DNA of 64,000 bases from Ectopseudomonas mendocina. GTDB taxonomy: Bacteria > Pseudomonadota > Gammaproteobacteria > Pseudomonadales > Pseudomonadaceae. The notes under the pieces were generated by a model. It had not been told where the DNA came from. It searched no databases and worked only from the letters and a program-made list of their open reading frames with translations. The position numbers and the translations under genes were made by a program. The stretch covers positions 89,075-153,074 of the forward strand of contig NZ_JADTQG010000018.1 of NCBI RefSeq assembly GCF_016008875.1, read 5' to 3'. Shown piece after piece: positions 40,797-49,888 of the stretch. Each line of letters opens with the position of its first letter. The stretch's first letter is position 1.

Positions 40797-42308
40797 TCAA
40801 CCGACGACCGGAAAACGCGCGCGGCGCTCCAGGTCGTCGAGGTCGATATGGTTGCGCATGTACTGCTGGCTGGCGTCGACCATTGGCTGGTGATCCCAGC
40901 TGGTCAGCTTGCCCTGGCTCAGGGCTTCGGCCACCAGCCGGCGGCGGCGCTGGCTGGCCAGGGTGGCGGCGTGAATGGCCGGGACGTCCCATCGCTCGCG
41001 GGCCTCGGCGACGAAGCCGGCGACCGTAGTGCGGTGCTCGGCGGACCCGGCCAGGTTGCGCTGCTCCAGCGGGTCATCGTGCAGATTGAACAGCAGCAAC
41101 GGGTCCTGCTCGGAATAGACGAACTTCCAAGGCCCGCGGCGGATCATCATCAGCGGGCTGAGCGTGCCTTCGGCCATGTATTCGCCGAGCACTTCGTCAT
41201 GCCCGCCCTCTCCCTTGAGGTGCGGCAGCAGTGAGTGGCCTTCCAGCTCCAGGCCCTGCTCGACCTGACCGCCGGCCAGTTCCACCAGCGTTGGCAGCAG
41301 ATCGAGGGTCGACACGGACTGGCTGACCCGATGCGCGGCGAAGCGCTTCGGTGCATGGACCAGCAGCGGCACGCGGGCGGACATCTCGAACCAGTGCATC
41401 TTGTACCAGAGGCCGCGCTCGCCGAGCATGTCACCGTGGTCGCCGGAGAAGATGATCAGGGTGTCGCCTGCCAGGCCGCATTCCTCCAGCGTCTTCAGCA
41501 GCTTGCCGATGTTGTCGTCGATGTAGCTGCAGGCGCCGAAGTAGGCGCGTCGCGCATCGCGGACCTTGTCCGCCGGCAATGGCTTGTCCCACAGGTCGAT
41601 GACCTTGAGCAAGCGCTGCGAGTGCGGGTCCTGCTCGGTCTGCTCGATGTGCTGGCGCGGCATTGGGATGTCCACGCCCTCATAGCGGTCCCAGTATTCG
41701 CGGGGGATGGTGTAGGGGTCGTGCGGGTGGGTCATCGACACGGTCAGGCAGAATGGCTGCTCAGGCGTCAGGCGCACGTGGTCGTAGAGGTACTGGCGCG
41801 CCTTGAACACCACCTCCTCGTCGAAATCCAGCTGGTTGCTGCGCACGCAGGGGCCGGCCTGCAGCACCGAGGACATGTTGTGGTACCAGCTGGCGCGTAC
41901 GTCCGGCTCGTCCCAGTTCACCGCCCAGCCGTAGTCGGCTGGGTAGATGTCGCTGGTCAGGCGTTCCTCGTAGCCGTGCAGCTGGTCCGGGCCGCAGAAG
42001 TGCATCTTGCCCGACAGCGCGGTGCGATAGCCGAGGCGGCGCAGGTAGTGGGCGTAGGTCGGCACGTCGGCGGGAAAATCCGCGGCGTTGTCGTAAGCGC
42101 CGATCTTCGAGGGCAGCCGCCCGCTGACCAGGGTGAAGCGCGACGGCGCACAGAGCGGGCTGTTGCAGTAGGCCGAGTCGAACACCACGGCCTGTTCGGC
42201 CAGCTTCATCAGGTTGGGCATCTGCACCGGCGAGGCGGCATCGTGCAGCGGCAGGATCGGCGCGGCCATCTGGTCGGCCATGATGAAGAGGATGTTCGGG
42301 CGCTTCAT
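40797..42308 (-). CDS. betC: choline-sulfatase
   Basis: 503 residues from ATG 42308. The sulfatase signature is C53-A-P-S-R57 in LCAPSRFTLVSGR; Cys53 would be converted to formylglycine. Metal ligands are in MADQM and SGDHGDMLGERG. The C-terminal end contains the residues KLTSWDHQPMVDASQQYMRNH typical of BetC. It hydrolyses choline-O-sulfate to choline and sulfate in the cytosol. First gene of betC-choX-sulP, divergent from a LysR gene. Confidence 0.95.
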   Translation of the reverse strand: MKRPNILFIMADQMAAPILPLHDAASPVQMPNLMKLAEQAVVFDSAYCNSPLCAPSRFTLVSGRLPSKIGAYDNAADFPADVPTYAHYLRRLGYRTALSGKMHFCGPDQLHGYEERLTSDIYPADYGWAVNWDEPDVRASWYHNMSSVLQAGPCVRSNQLDFDEEVVFKARQYLYDHVRLTPEQPFCLTVSMTHPHDPYTIPREYWDRYEGVDIPMPRQHIEQTEQDPHSQRLLKVIDLWDKPLPADKVRDARRAYFGACSYIDDNIGKLLKTLEECGLAGDTLIIFSGDHGDMLGERGLWYKMHWFEMSARVPLLVHAPKRFAAHRVSQSVSTLDLLPTLVELAGGQVEQGLELEGHSLLPHLKGEGGHDEVLGEYMAEGTLSPLMMIRRGPWKFVYSEQDPLLLFNLHDDPLEQRNLAGSAEHRTTVAGFVAEARERWDVPAIHAATLASQRRRRLVAEALSQGKLTSWDHQPMVDASQQYMRNHIDLDDLERRARFPVVG

Positions 42309-42419
42309 GGTGGCGATATTCCATACTGTGGGTTTATGCGACAGTGCAGTGCCATGATTTCGGCTGAACGCTGGTAGGGTAAACCCGGCTTTGACACATG
42401 CCTCGGATAAGTAAAGCTT

Positions 42420-43340
42420 ATGTTTAAAGTGATCGATGGGCTGTCGCTCGACGCGCTGCGGGTGTTCGAGTCGGCGGCACGCCAGCTCAGTTTCACCGCT
42501 GCCGCCAATGAGCTGGGCAGCAGCCAGCCGGCCGTCAGCCAGCAGATCAAGCGGCTCGAGCAGCAACTCGCTACGCGTCTGTTCGACCGCGTCTATCGCG
42601 GGATCGTGCTGACCGAAGCCGGCGAGCTGTTGCTGGCCCATGTGCAGGAAGGGCTGGCGGCCCTCGATGCGGGGCTGGCTGCTGTCACCGCGCGGCAGCA
42701 GCACGAAGTGCTGCAGGTGGCCACCGACTTCGCATTCGCCGCCTACTGGCTGATGCCGCGTCTGCAGCGTTTCAATCGCCTGTACCCGGAGGTCGATGTC
42801 AGCCTGATCACCAGCGAGCGTGACCCGGCCACGGTGCCCAGTGACATCGATGTGGCGATCCGCTTCGGCGACGGCCGCTTCAAGCACGGCGAAGCGCACC
42901 TGCTGTTTCGCGAAGAGGTGTTCCCGGTGTGCAGCCCGCGCCTGCTCGGCACGCGCCAGCCTCCGCTGCCGACCGAGGTGCTGACCGAACTGCCGCTGCT
43001 GCACCTGCGCCCGGAACACCGCTCGCGCTGGTTCGACTGGGAAGGGTTGTTCCGCGCTCTCGGCATCGCCAGCCAGCCGACGCCCGGCGCCCTGCGCTTC
43101 GACAACTACACCCTGCTGATCCAGGCCGCCATCGCCGGCCAGGGCGTGGCCATCGGCTGGCGCCATCTGGTGGATGAACTGCTCGCTCAGGGCCTGCTCT
43201 GCCGCCTGGGTGAAGCCGAGGCGCAGTCGGCGCTCGGTTATTACCTGGTGCTGCCCGAACGCAAGCGCCGCCAGCGCCTGACCGCGCGTTTCGTCGACTG
43301 GCTGCAGGCCGAGCTGGATTTGCCAGCAGCGAGCGTTTGA
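42420..43340 (+). CDS. LysR-type regulator of choline sulfate utilization
   Basis: 306 residues. The N-terminal winged helix (LSLDALRVFESAARQLSFTAAANELGSSQPAVSQQIKRLEQQL) is of the GcvA-like LysR group, followed by an effector-binding domain. It is divergent from betC with a 111-base intergenic region, the usual place for a LysR operator controlling both. In pseudomonads the LysR next to betC responds to choline sulfate; that role is inferred here from position. Confidence 0.9.
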   Translation: MFKVIDGLSLDALRVFESAARQLSFTAAANELGSSQPAVSQQIKRLEQQLATRLFDRVYRGIVLTEAGELLLAHVQEGLAALDAGLAAVTARQQHEVLQVATDFAFAAYWLMPRLQRFNRLYPEVDVSLITSERDPATVPSDIDVAIRFGDGRFKHGEAHLLFREEVFPVCSPRLLGTRQPPLPTEVLTELPLLHLRPEHRSRWFDWEGLFRALGIASQPTPGALRFDNYTLLIQAAIAGQGVAIGWRHLVDELLAQGLLCRLGEAEAQSALGYYLVLPERKRRQRLTARFVDWLQAELDLPAASV

Positions 43341-43451
43341 TCGGGCCATACTGCAAGCGCAAGCGCTGGGTCCTATACTGAGCGCCACCGCACACCGCGA
43401 CCCTTGTGAAATGTGCTTGCGGTCCCTCCACTCCAACCGGTGAAGTGAATC

Positions 43452-44354
43452 TTGAAACTCCGTCATTCGATTTTGGGCCTGCTGCTGTGCGGCAGCCTTG
43501 TTGTTTCGAACCTCCAGGCCGCGCCGGTCCAGCCCAAGCAGGAGCTGGCCGCCGGCAGCGCATTGCTGATCGACCTGAAGACCGGCCAGGAGCTGTATTC
43601 CAGCAACCCGGACCTGCGCCTGCCGGTCGCCTCGGTCACCAAGCTGATGACCGCCATGGTGGTGCTCGATGCCAAACTGCCGCTGGACGAGGTGCTGCCG
43701 ATCACCATCCGCGACACCCAGGAAATGCAGGGCGTGTTCTCCCGCGTGCGCATCGGCAGCGAGATCACCCGCCGCGAGATGCTGCACCTGGCGCTGATGT
43801 CCTCGGAGAACCGTGCCGCCGCCAGCCTCGCCCACCATTACCCGGGCGGCCACGCCGCCTTCATCGTGGCCATGAACGCCAAGGCCAAGGCGCTGGGCAT
43901 GCACCACAGCCATTTCGTCGAGCCTACCGGCCTGTCCGAGCACAACGTCGCCACCGCCCGTGACCTGGCGCTGATGGTCAAGGCGGCCAACCAGTATCCG
44001 CTGATCCACCAGTTCAGCACCGACTCCGAGGCCACCGTGGCCTTCCGCAAGCCCAGCTACACCCTGGGCTTTCGCAATACCAACGCGCTGGTGCGCAAGG
44101 CTGACTGGAACATCAACCTGAGCAAGACCGGCTTCACCAACGCAGCCGGTCGCTGCCTGGTGATGGCCACCACCATCGCCAACCGTCCGGTGGCCTTCGT
44201 GGTGCTCGGCGCCTTCGGCAAGTACACCCATATGGCCGACGCCAACCGTCTCAAACGCTGGATGGAGACCGGCAAGGTCACCCCGGTGCCGGCCGCCGCC
44301 CTCAGCTACAAGCAGCAGAAGCTGGCCGAGTGGAGCCTGCAGGCCGCGCAGTGA
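43452..44354 (+). CDS. pbpG: D-alanyl-D-alanine endopeptidase (PBP7 type)
   Basis: 300 residues; the start is TTG 43452, the only start in a good place before the signal peptide (KLRHSILGLLLCGSLVVSNLQA). The active-site motifs are S61-VT-K64, S118-E-N120 and KTG in LSKTGFTN. It cleaves peptidoglycan crosslinks in the periplasm. A strong terminator follows. A TTG start with only a weak upstream purine stretch (GGTGAAGTGA) suggests modest expression. Confidence 0.93.
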   Translation: MKLRHSILGLLLCGSLVVSNLQAAPVQPKQELAAGSALLIDLKTGQELYSSNPDLRLPVASVTKLMTAMVVLDAKLPLDEVLPITIRDTQEMQGVFSRVRIGSEITRREMLHLALMSSENRAAASLAHHYPGGHAAFIVAMNAKAKALGMHHSHFVEPTGLSEHNVATARDLALMVKAANQYPLIHQFSTDSEATVAFRKPSYTLGFRNTNALVRKADWNINLSKTGFTNAAGRCLVMATTIANRPVAFVVLGAFGKYTHMADANRLKRWMETGKVTPVPAAALSYKQQKLAEWSLQAAQ

Positions 44355-44370
44355 TCTGCAGCGACGTGCA

Positions 44371-44405
44371 AAAAAGGGCGACTCCACGAGTCGCCCTTTT
44401 TCGTT
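44371..44405 (+). terminator. Rho-independent terminator after pbpG
   Basis: AGGGCGACT (44375-44383) pairs with AGTCGCCCT (44389-44397) around CCACG. It is preceded by an A-run and followed by TTTTTCGTTTT, so it can work in both directions. Confidence 0.93.
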
Positions 44406-44413
44406 TTACCTGC

Positions 44414-44474
44414 CGTAGCCCGGATGCAATCCGGGGAAACCACGGCTCAGGCCCCGGATTGCATCCGGGCTACG
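44414..44474. repeat. REP-type palindrome, GTAGCCCGG family
   Basis: CGTAGCCCGGATGCAATCCG at the left is inverted as CGGATTGCATCCGGGCTACG at the right. It lies between the pbpG terminator and the end of the LysR gene. Confidence 0.92.
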
Positions 44475-44485
44475 GTCGTTGTGTC

Positions 44486-45379
44486 TCAGGTTGGGCAGCC
44501 GAGTCGCTCGCTGAGGAAATCCAGGAAGCAGGTGATGCGCGATGCCAGCGCGGTGTTGCGGTAGTACACCGCGTTGATTGGCTGGCGCACCTCCACGCGC
44601 TGCTCGGCCAGCACCTCCACCAGCGCGCCGCTGGCGCGGGCAGCATCGGTCATGAAATCCGACAGGCACACCAGGCCCTCGCCGGCCAGGGCCAGTGCGA
44701 GGATGGTGTCGCCGCTGGAGGCACGCAGGCTCGGCGTGATGCGCCAGCGCTCGCCGAGGGCATGACGCAGCGGCCAGTCGTTGAGGCTGTCGGGCTCGGT
44801 GAAGCCGATCAGGCTGTGGCCGGGCAAATCCTCGGTGCGTGCCGGCGTGCCATGCCGGCGCAGGTATTCGGGGCTGGCCAGCACGCGGCGATAGCTGTGG
44901 CACAGCGGCCGGGCGTGCAGGCTGGAGTCCGGCAGGTTGCCGATGCGGATGGCCAGGTCGGTACGCCGCTCCAGCAGGTCGATGATGCGGTCGTCGCTGT
45001 TCAGCTCCAACTCGATCTGCGGATAAAGCGCACGGAACTCGCCGATCAGCGGCACGATCGCGTGCAGCATGAAGGGCGAGGCGGTGTTGATCCGCAAACG
45101 TCCGGCCGGTGCCTGGCGGCGCAGGGTCATCTGCTCCTCGGCTTGCTCGACGCTGGCCAGGATGCGCCGCGCCTGAGCCAGGAACACCTCGCCCTCCTCG
45201 GTCAGCTCCAGGCGCCGCGTGGTGCGGCGCAGCAGGGTGACGCCGAGCTTTTCCTCCAGACGGCTAAGCGCGCGGCTGACTCCCGACGCGGTTTGCTCCA
45301 GTTGCTCGGCCGCAGCGCTGATCGAACCGCTGTCGACCACGCTGACGAAAGCGAGCATTTCTTCCAGGCTGGTCTTCAT
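44486..45379 (-). CDS. LysR-family regulator divergent from an aldo-keto reductase
   Basis: 297 residues. The N-terminal helix-turn-helix (LEEMLAFVSVVDSGSISAAAEQLEQTASGVSRALSRLEEKL) and the pattern VTLLRRTTRRLELTEEGE place it in the CrgA-type LysR group. It is divergent from the aldo-keto reductase gene with a 196-base gap, so it probably controls that gene and itself. The ligand is unknown. Confidence 0.9.
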   Translation of the reverse strand: MKTSLEEMLAFVSVVDSGSISAAAEQLEQTASGVSRALSRLEEKLGVTLLRRTTRRLELTEEGEVFLAQARRILASVEQAEEQMTLRRQAPAGRLRINTASPFMLHAIVPLIGEFRALYPQIELELNSDDRIIDLLERRTDLAIRIGNLPDSSLHARPLCHSYRRVLASPEYLRRHGTPARTEDLPGHSLIGFTEPDSLNDWPLRHALGERWRITPSLRASSGDTILALALAGEGLVCLSDFMTDAARASGALVEVLAEQRVEVRQPINAVYYRNTALASRITCFLDFLSERLGCPT

Positions 45380-45575
45380 CGTTGACCTTCAGTCAAAAGT
45401 GTTTGCTAGGTTGACCGCTATTTCCGCATGAGTCTGACGCGGATACTGCTTCCTCTCAACCCGGCCCGCCGTCTGGCAAGGGCCTGCAACTTTTGCGCGA
45501 TCGATGGGCCGAAACTTCCGTACCCGTTCCGGCCCGATGCTCGGCCAGCGCTGCGTAACCCATGAGGAATTCTGT

Positions 45576-46379
45576 ATGAAATTCATTCCACCCTTCGGTC
45601 TTGGCACCTTCCGCCTCAAGGACCAGATCGCCATCGACTCGGTGCGCACCGGCCTAGAGTTGGGCTACCGGCATATCGACACGGCGCAGATCTACGGCAA
45701 CGAGGCCGAGGTCGGCCAGGCCATCGCCGACAGCAGCGTGGCGCGTGACGAGCTGTTCGTCACCACCAAGATCTGGACCGAGAACCTCGGCCGCGGCCGA
45801 GTGATCGCTAGCCTGCAGGAAAGCCTGCAGCGCCTGGGCCTGGAGCGGGTCGACCTGACCCTGATCCACTGGCCGTCGCCGAACGACGAGATTCCCGTGG
45901 CGCAGTATCTGAGCGAACTGCTTGAGGCCAAGCGCCAGGGTCTGACCGCGGCCATTGGTGTGTCCAACTTCACCATCGCCCATTTGCGCCAGGCCATCGA
46001 GGCCGTGGGTGTGGAGGAGATCGCCACCAACCAGGTGGAAATCCATCCGCTGCTGCAGAACCGCAAGCTGGTGGATTTCGCCCGGCAGCAGGGCATCCAT
46101 CTGACCGCCTACATGCCACTGGCCTACGGCAAGGTTCTGGCCGAACCGGAGATCCAGCGCATCGCCGCTGCTCATGGCGTCAGCCCGGCGCAGGTCGCCC
46201 TGGCCTGGTCGCTGCAGCAGGGCTATACGGTAATCCCCTCCTCGACCAAGCGCGAGAATCTGGCCGCCAACCTGGCTGCTGCCGAGCTGCGCCTGAGCAC
46301 CGAAGACATGACAGCCATCGAGGCGCTGGAGCGTGGCGAACGCGTCGCCAACCCGGGCTTTGCGCCGCGCTGGGATTGA
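45576..46379 (+). CDS. dkgB: aldo/keto reductase, 2,5-diketo-D-gluconate reductase B type
   Basis: 267 residues from ATG 45576, preceded by GAGGAAT. It has GTFRLKD, the YRHIDTAQIYGNEAEVG motif with catalytic Asp and Tyr, TKIWTENL with the catalytic Lys, and LIHWPSPND with the His. The end TVIPSSTKRENLAANL is the NADPH-binding element. It reduces 2,5-diketogluconate or methylglyoxal-type carbonyls with NADPH. Confidence 0.92.
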   Translation: MKFIPPFGLGTFRLKDQIAIDSVRTGLELGYRHIDTAQIYGNEAEVGQAIADSSVARDELFVTTKIWTENLGRGRVIASLQESLQRLGLERVDLTLIHWPSPNDEIPVAQYLSELLEAKRQGLTAAIGVSNFTIAHLRQAIEAVGVEEIATNQVEIHPLLQNRKLVDFARQQGIHLTAYMPLAYGKVLAEPEIQRIAAAHGVSPAQVALAWSLQQGYTVIPSSTKRENLAANLAAAELRLSTEDMTAIEALERGERVANPGFAPRWD

Positions 46380-46440
46380 GCCCGGCGCTGATCACGGACA
46401 CCCGGCAGGTCCGGGCCTGTGACGGCATGACCGCTACTGC

Positions 46441-48657
46441 TCAGAATCTCGCACTCAGGGTCAGTTGCAGGTTGCGCGGCTCGCCATACCAGAGCTGGCT
46501 GTAGAAACCGATCTGCTCCAGGTACTTCTTGTCGAAAGCGTTGTTGAGGTTGGCGGTCGCCGCGATATTTTCGCTGATCTGGTACTTGGCCATCAGGTCG
46601 ACCAGGGCGTAGCTGCCGGCGCTTACGTCCACCGGGCCGTTGGGGCTGCCGGTGTTGGCGCGTGAGATACCGCTGCGCCAGGTGGTGCCTGCGCCCAGGG
46701 TCAGGTCTCTCAATGCACCGTCCAGCCGGTAGGTGGTGAACAGCTTGAATTGCGTGCGCGGGTGGGTGGTGTTGATCGCCTTGCCTTCGGCATTGCGGGC
46801 AATGAAGTGGGTGTAGCTGGTGGACAGGTTCCATGCGTCAGTCAACGCGCCGCTCAGCTCCAGGTCGAAGCCATCGACTACCGCGCCCTTGCCCGACTTG
46901 TAAGCCTGCTGGCTGGGGTCGGCAATCAGGAAGGTATCGGGAATGGCTTCGGCCAAGCCCTCCTGTTTGGTGCGATAGACCGACAGGGCGGCATTGAGCT
47001 GACCGTCCAGATAGCCGGCCTTGATCCCGGCTTCGTAGCTGTCGCCGGTGACCGGGTCGAGGAAGCTGCCATCCGGCGCCCTTTGCGTCTGGTTCTTGAA
47101 GATGCTGGTGTAGCTCGTGTACAGGCTGTAGGTCTGATCGAGGTCGTAGACCAGGCCGGCATAGGGCGTGACCTCATCGCTATAGCGATAGTTGCGCTGG
47201 GTGCCGAAGTAGTTCTGTTCGATTTTCCAGGTGCTGACGCGAGCGCCCAGAATCAGATGCAGCGGGTCGGCCAGCGACAGGCGTGTCACCGCGTAGGCGC
47301 CAGTCTGACGAATATCGGTTCGGTCACCGTTGGCCCGAACGTTCGACCAGACGGGTTCGGCGATGTCGCCGTTGGTCCAGTCCAGTCTCGAGTCGGCAAT
47401 CGGCGCGGTGCCTGGTACCGGCAGGTACTGGTCCATCTGCAGATCGTCGTCGATGCTCATCCAGCCGAACGCGGCTTCGTGAGTGCGCCCCAGCAGCTCG
47501 AACGGCCCGCTGCTGGTCAGGTGCCAGTCGTCGCGGGTGCGCTCACCGTCGTACTTGAGGAAGCTGGCGCTCATGCCGGCGTTGTCCCGGTCTGGATATC
47601 CGCCGCGGAACAGGTAGCGCATGGCGTAATCGGCCTCGGTACGACTGTAGGCCGCGCGCAGCTTCCAATCGTTGTCCAGCTGGTGCTCGAGATCGACGAA
47701 GGCGCTGTTCGACTCGGTGCCGAAGTACGACCACTTGGTGTTGTTGGCCGTGGAGCGACCAAAGTTGGTGCGCGATCCGTCGGCGTAGAACATTGGAACG
47801 CCGGCGCCCATGCCGTCGGTATCGTTCTTCTGGTGTTCGAGGCTCAAGGTCAGCTGCGTGCTTGGGGTCAGCTCCGCGCTGATCACGCCGTACAGCGTTT
47901 CACTGTCGTAACTCTGATGGTCGATGAAGGTGTCGCGCTCGGAGTAGGCCGCTACCACCCGGGCTGCGATTCGACCGTCAGCGCTGAGCGGGGTGGAGAT
48001 ATCGATATCGCCACGGCGCTGATGCCAACGTCCGATGCCGAGCGAGCCGCCGATGGCGAACTCCGGCAATGGGCGCTTGCGTATGAAGTTGACCGCGGCC
48101 GAGGGGTTGCCGGCGCCGGTCAGCAACCCCGTCGAGCCGCGCACCACCTCGACGCGATCATAGATCGCCGAATCGATATCGGTGGCGCCGAAGTTCCAGA
48201 AGTTGTTGATCGGCGAAGCCAATCCATCGAACTGGAAGTTGTCGATATCGAACCCGCGTGCGGAAAACGACACCCGATTGCTGTCGCTGCGGCTCATCGA
48301 GATACCCGGAGCGCTGGCGAGGACCGCCGCCGTGTCACGCAGGCCGCGATCTTCGATCTGTTGGCGGGTGACGACGCTCACCGATTGTGGCGTCTCGCGT
48401 ATCGACAGCGGCAGGCCTACGGCGGTGGACATGCTGCCGGTGGTGTAGCTGCCCGTGCCCTCGGTTCCCGACTGCGGCAGCTGCTTGCCATGCACATTCA
48501 TCGCTGGCAGCGTCAGGCTGGACTCGCTCGCGCCGTTGTCATCGAAATCCCCTTGTGACGCTGCCCCGGCTGTCAGGGGTGCCATTGCGGTGGCCAGCAA
48601 TGTGCTGCACATCACCGAGGCTAGCGGCGTGAGGGGGAAGATCGAACACTTCGACAT
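46441..48657 (-). CDS. TonB-dependent siderophore receptor
   Basis: 738 residues. It has a signal peptide (to about residue 32, ending APLTAGAA), a plug domain (about 78-185: LPLSIRETPQSVSVVTRQQIEDRG, VRGSTGLLTGAGNPSAAVNFIRKRP) and a beta-barrel ending in LQLTLSARF with the C-terminal Phe needed for outer-membrane assembly. It has no N-terminal signalling domain, so regulation is not by surface signalling. It resembles FptA/FpvA-class receptors. The PchR-like regulator gene next upstream supports a pyochelin-type or similar substrate. Confidence 0.93.
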   Translation of the reverse strand: MSKCSIFPLTPLASVMCSTLLATAMAPLTAGAASQGDFDDNGASESSLTLPAMNVHGKQLPQSGTEGTGSYTTGSMSTAVGLPLSIRETPQSVSVVTRQQIEDRGLRDTAAVLASAPGISMSRSDSNRVSFSARGFDIDNFQFDGLASPINNFWNFGATDIDSAIYDRVEVVRGSTGLLTGAGNPSAAVNFIRKRPLPEFAIGGSLGIGRWHQRRGDIDISTPLSADGRIAARVVAAYSERDTFIDHQSYDSETLYGVISAELTPSTQLTLSLEHQKNDTDGMGAGVPMFYADGSRTNFGRSTANNTKWSYFGTESNSAFVDLEHQLDNDWKLRAAYSRTEADYAMRYLFRGGYPDRDNAGMSASFLKYDGERTRDDWHLTSSGPFELLGRTHEAAFGWMSIDDDLQMDQYLPVPGTAPIADSRLDWTNGDIAEPVWSNVRANGDRTDIRQTGAYAVTRLSLADPLHLILGARVSTWKIEQNYFGTQRNYRYSDEVTPYAGLVYDLDQTYSLYTSYTSIFKNQTQRAPDGSFLDPVTGDSYEAGIKAGYLDGQLNAALSVYRTKQEGLAEAIPDTFLIADPSQQAYKSGKGAVVDGFDLELSGALTDAWNLSTSYTHFIARNAEGKAINTTHPRTQFKLFTTYRLDGALRDLTLGAGTTWRSGISRANTGSPNGPVDVSAGSYALVDLMAKYQISENIAATANLNNAFDKKYLEQIGFYSQLWYGEPRNLQLTLSARF

Positions 48658-48673
48658 GGCAGGGACCTCTTGG

Positions 48674-48699
48674 GAATAATTTCTTCATGCGAATTATTC
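48674..48699. promoter_or_regulatory. inverted repeat GAATAATT-N10-AATTATTC, possible Fur or -10 region operator
   Basis: Perfect 8-base arms at 48674-48681 and 48692-48699, 16 bases upstream of the TonB receptor start. The AT-rich palindrome resembles an iron-repressor site but does not match the 19-base Fur consensus closely. Confidence 0.5.
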
Positions 48700-48722
48700 A
48701 CATTTACATGGAAGTCCACTTT

Positions 48723-48756
48723 TGCCGGATGCCAGTGTTCCTATGCTGGATGCCAG
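48723..48756. promoter_or_regulatory. tandem 13-bp direct repeat, likely AraC/PchR-type operator
   Basis: TGCCGGATGCCAG at 48723-48735 and TGCTGGATGCCAG at 48744-48756 match at 12 of 13 positions with a 21-base period (two helix turns), the usual arrangement for AraC-family dimers. It lies between the receptor and the AraC-type gene that probably binds it. Confidence 0.7.
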
Positions 48757-48788
48757 GGCGGGAACGACGGTGTTTGGGTGATGTCCTG

Positions 48789-49784
48789 CTAGATCGACTC
48801 GCGGGGAGAAACACCGAAATGGTGCCGGTACGCGGTGGCGAAATTGCTGGCGTGGCGATAGCCAACGTAGTGGGCGGCGTCCTGAACGCGCCAACCCTGT
48901 TCGAGGTATTGCCTGGCCAGCTCCATGCGGCGCCGACGCAGGTAGGCCATGACGCTGACGCCGTAGGCTTGCTGGAACTTCTGGCGTAGAGAGCTGGGGC
49001 TCATGCACGCCAGTTGTGCCAGCTGGTGCAGGCTGTGCTCGGCTCCAGGCTCTTGATGCAGGTAATCGCGAACCCGTTCCAGCAGGGCCCGGTCACGTGG
49101 ATTGAGCGAGGGAGCGTCGCGCTCATTGGTGCCAATGGCGCTCAAGCCGTGCGCCAACAGTTGCAGTGCCAGGCCCTCGTTCAAGAGCCGTTGCAGGCAG
49201 CCTTGCGCCTGTTCGCAGGCCAGGGCCTGCAACCCCTGTTGCAGGCTTGCGGGAATGGTCCAGCGTTGGGTGTAGGCGCTGCGGCGTTGCAGGTTGCCAC
49301 GTAGCTGATCCGCCAGGTTCTCGTCTGCCAGGTCATCGATGTTGCCGATGGACAGGTTGAGGCCGCGCAAGGTGTGATGAGCGTGATGCCGAGCCGTCTG
49401 AGCGGGCCCTTCCTGGCTGAGCAGGATGACGCCATGACCAGGCGTGAGGGTGATGGAGGCGGGGCCGGCGAGCTGAGCCTGTCCCTCCAGCAGGACGATC
49501 ATGGTCAGGCTGGGAGAGGTGAATGACTGAGCCTGGTAGCCCTGGAAGGTTTGCACCTGAGAGCTGACCAGCGTCATGCCCAGGCTGGTTTCCTGCTCGT
49601 TGATGTAGCCCTGCATCACGCACGGATTATCCTCGTGCTGTGCGCTAATCAGGCTGTAATGCACATGATGACGCCGGCCCAACTGGCGGAGATCCTCCAG
49701 CGAATACCGACATGGGGCAGGTTGGGGCTGAGCCAAGAGAAGCACCAGATTGTTCAAAACGCAGATAATAGCATTGCTTCTCAT
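48789..49784 (-). CDS. AraC-family regulator, PchR-like
   Basis: 331 residues. The C-terminal ~100 residues form the AraC double helix-turn-helix (LHQLAQLACMSPSSLRQKFQQAYGVSVMAYLRRRRM then VQDAAHYVGYRHASNFATAYRHHFGVSP). The N-terminal part is a ligand-binding type domain as in PchR. It is encoded directly upstream of the TonB receptor on the same strand and probably activates it in response to the siderophore. The extreme N-terminus (hydrophobic MRSNAIICVLNNLVLLL) is unusual for a cytosolic regulator; the real start may lie further in. Confidence 0.88.
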   Translation of the reverse strand: MRSNAIICVLNNLVLLLAQPQPAPCRYSLEDLRQLGRRHHVHYSLISAQHEDNPCVMQGYINEQETSLGMTLVSSQVQTFQGYQAQSFTSPSLTMIVLLEGQAQLAGPASITLTPGHGVILLSQEGPAQTARHHAHHTLRGLNLSIGNIDDLADENLADQLRGNLQRRSAYTQRWTIPASLQQGLQALACEQAQGCLQRLLNEGLALQLLAHGLSAIGTNERDAPSLNPRDRALLERVRDYLHQEPGAEHSLHQLAQLACMSPSSLRQKFQQAYGVSVMAYLRRRRMELARQYLEQGWRVQDAAHYVGYRHASNFATAYRHHFGVSPRESI

Positions 49785-49888
49785 TTGCGTATTGGTGCTG
49801 GTTGGCGGATCGCCTGGTACATGCTCTCCCGCTACGAGGGCGCGACAGAGCGATATTTCGGCTTCGCTCGACGTCCCTTCGTTAAGGG

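Noticed and set aside
42309..44387. Upstream extension of the betC frame on the minus strand into the pbpG region
   Set aside because: It would run antisense through a complete LysR gene and most of pbpG; the sulfatase domain begins at MKRPNILFIMADQ (42308).
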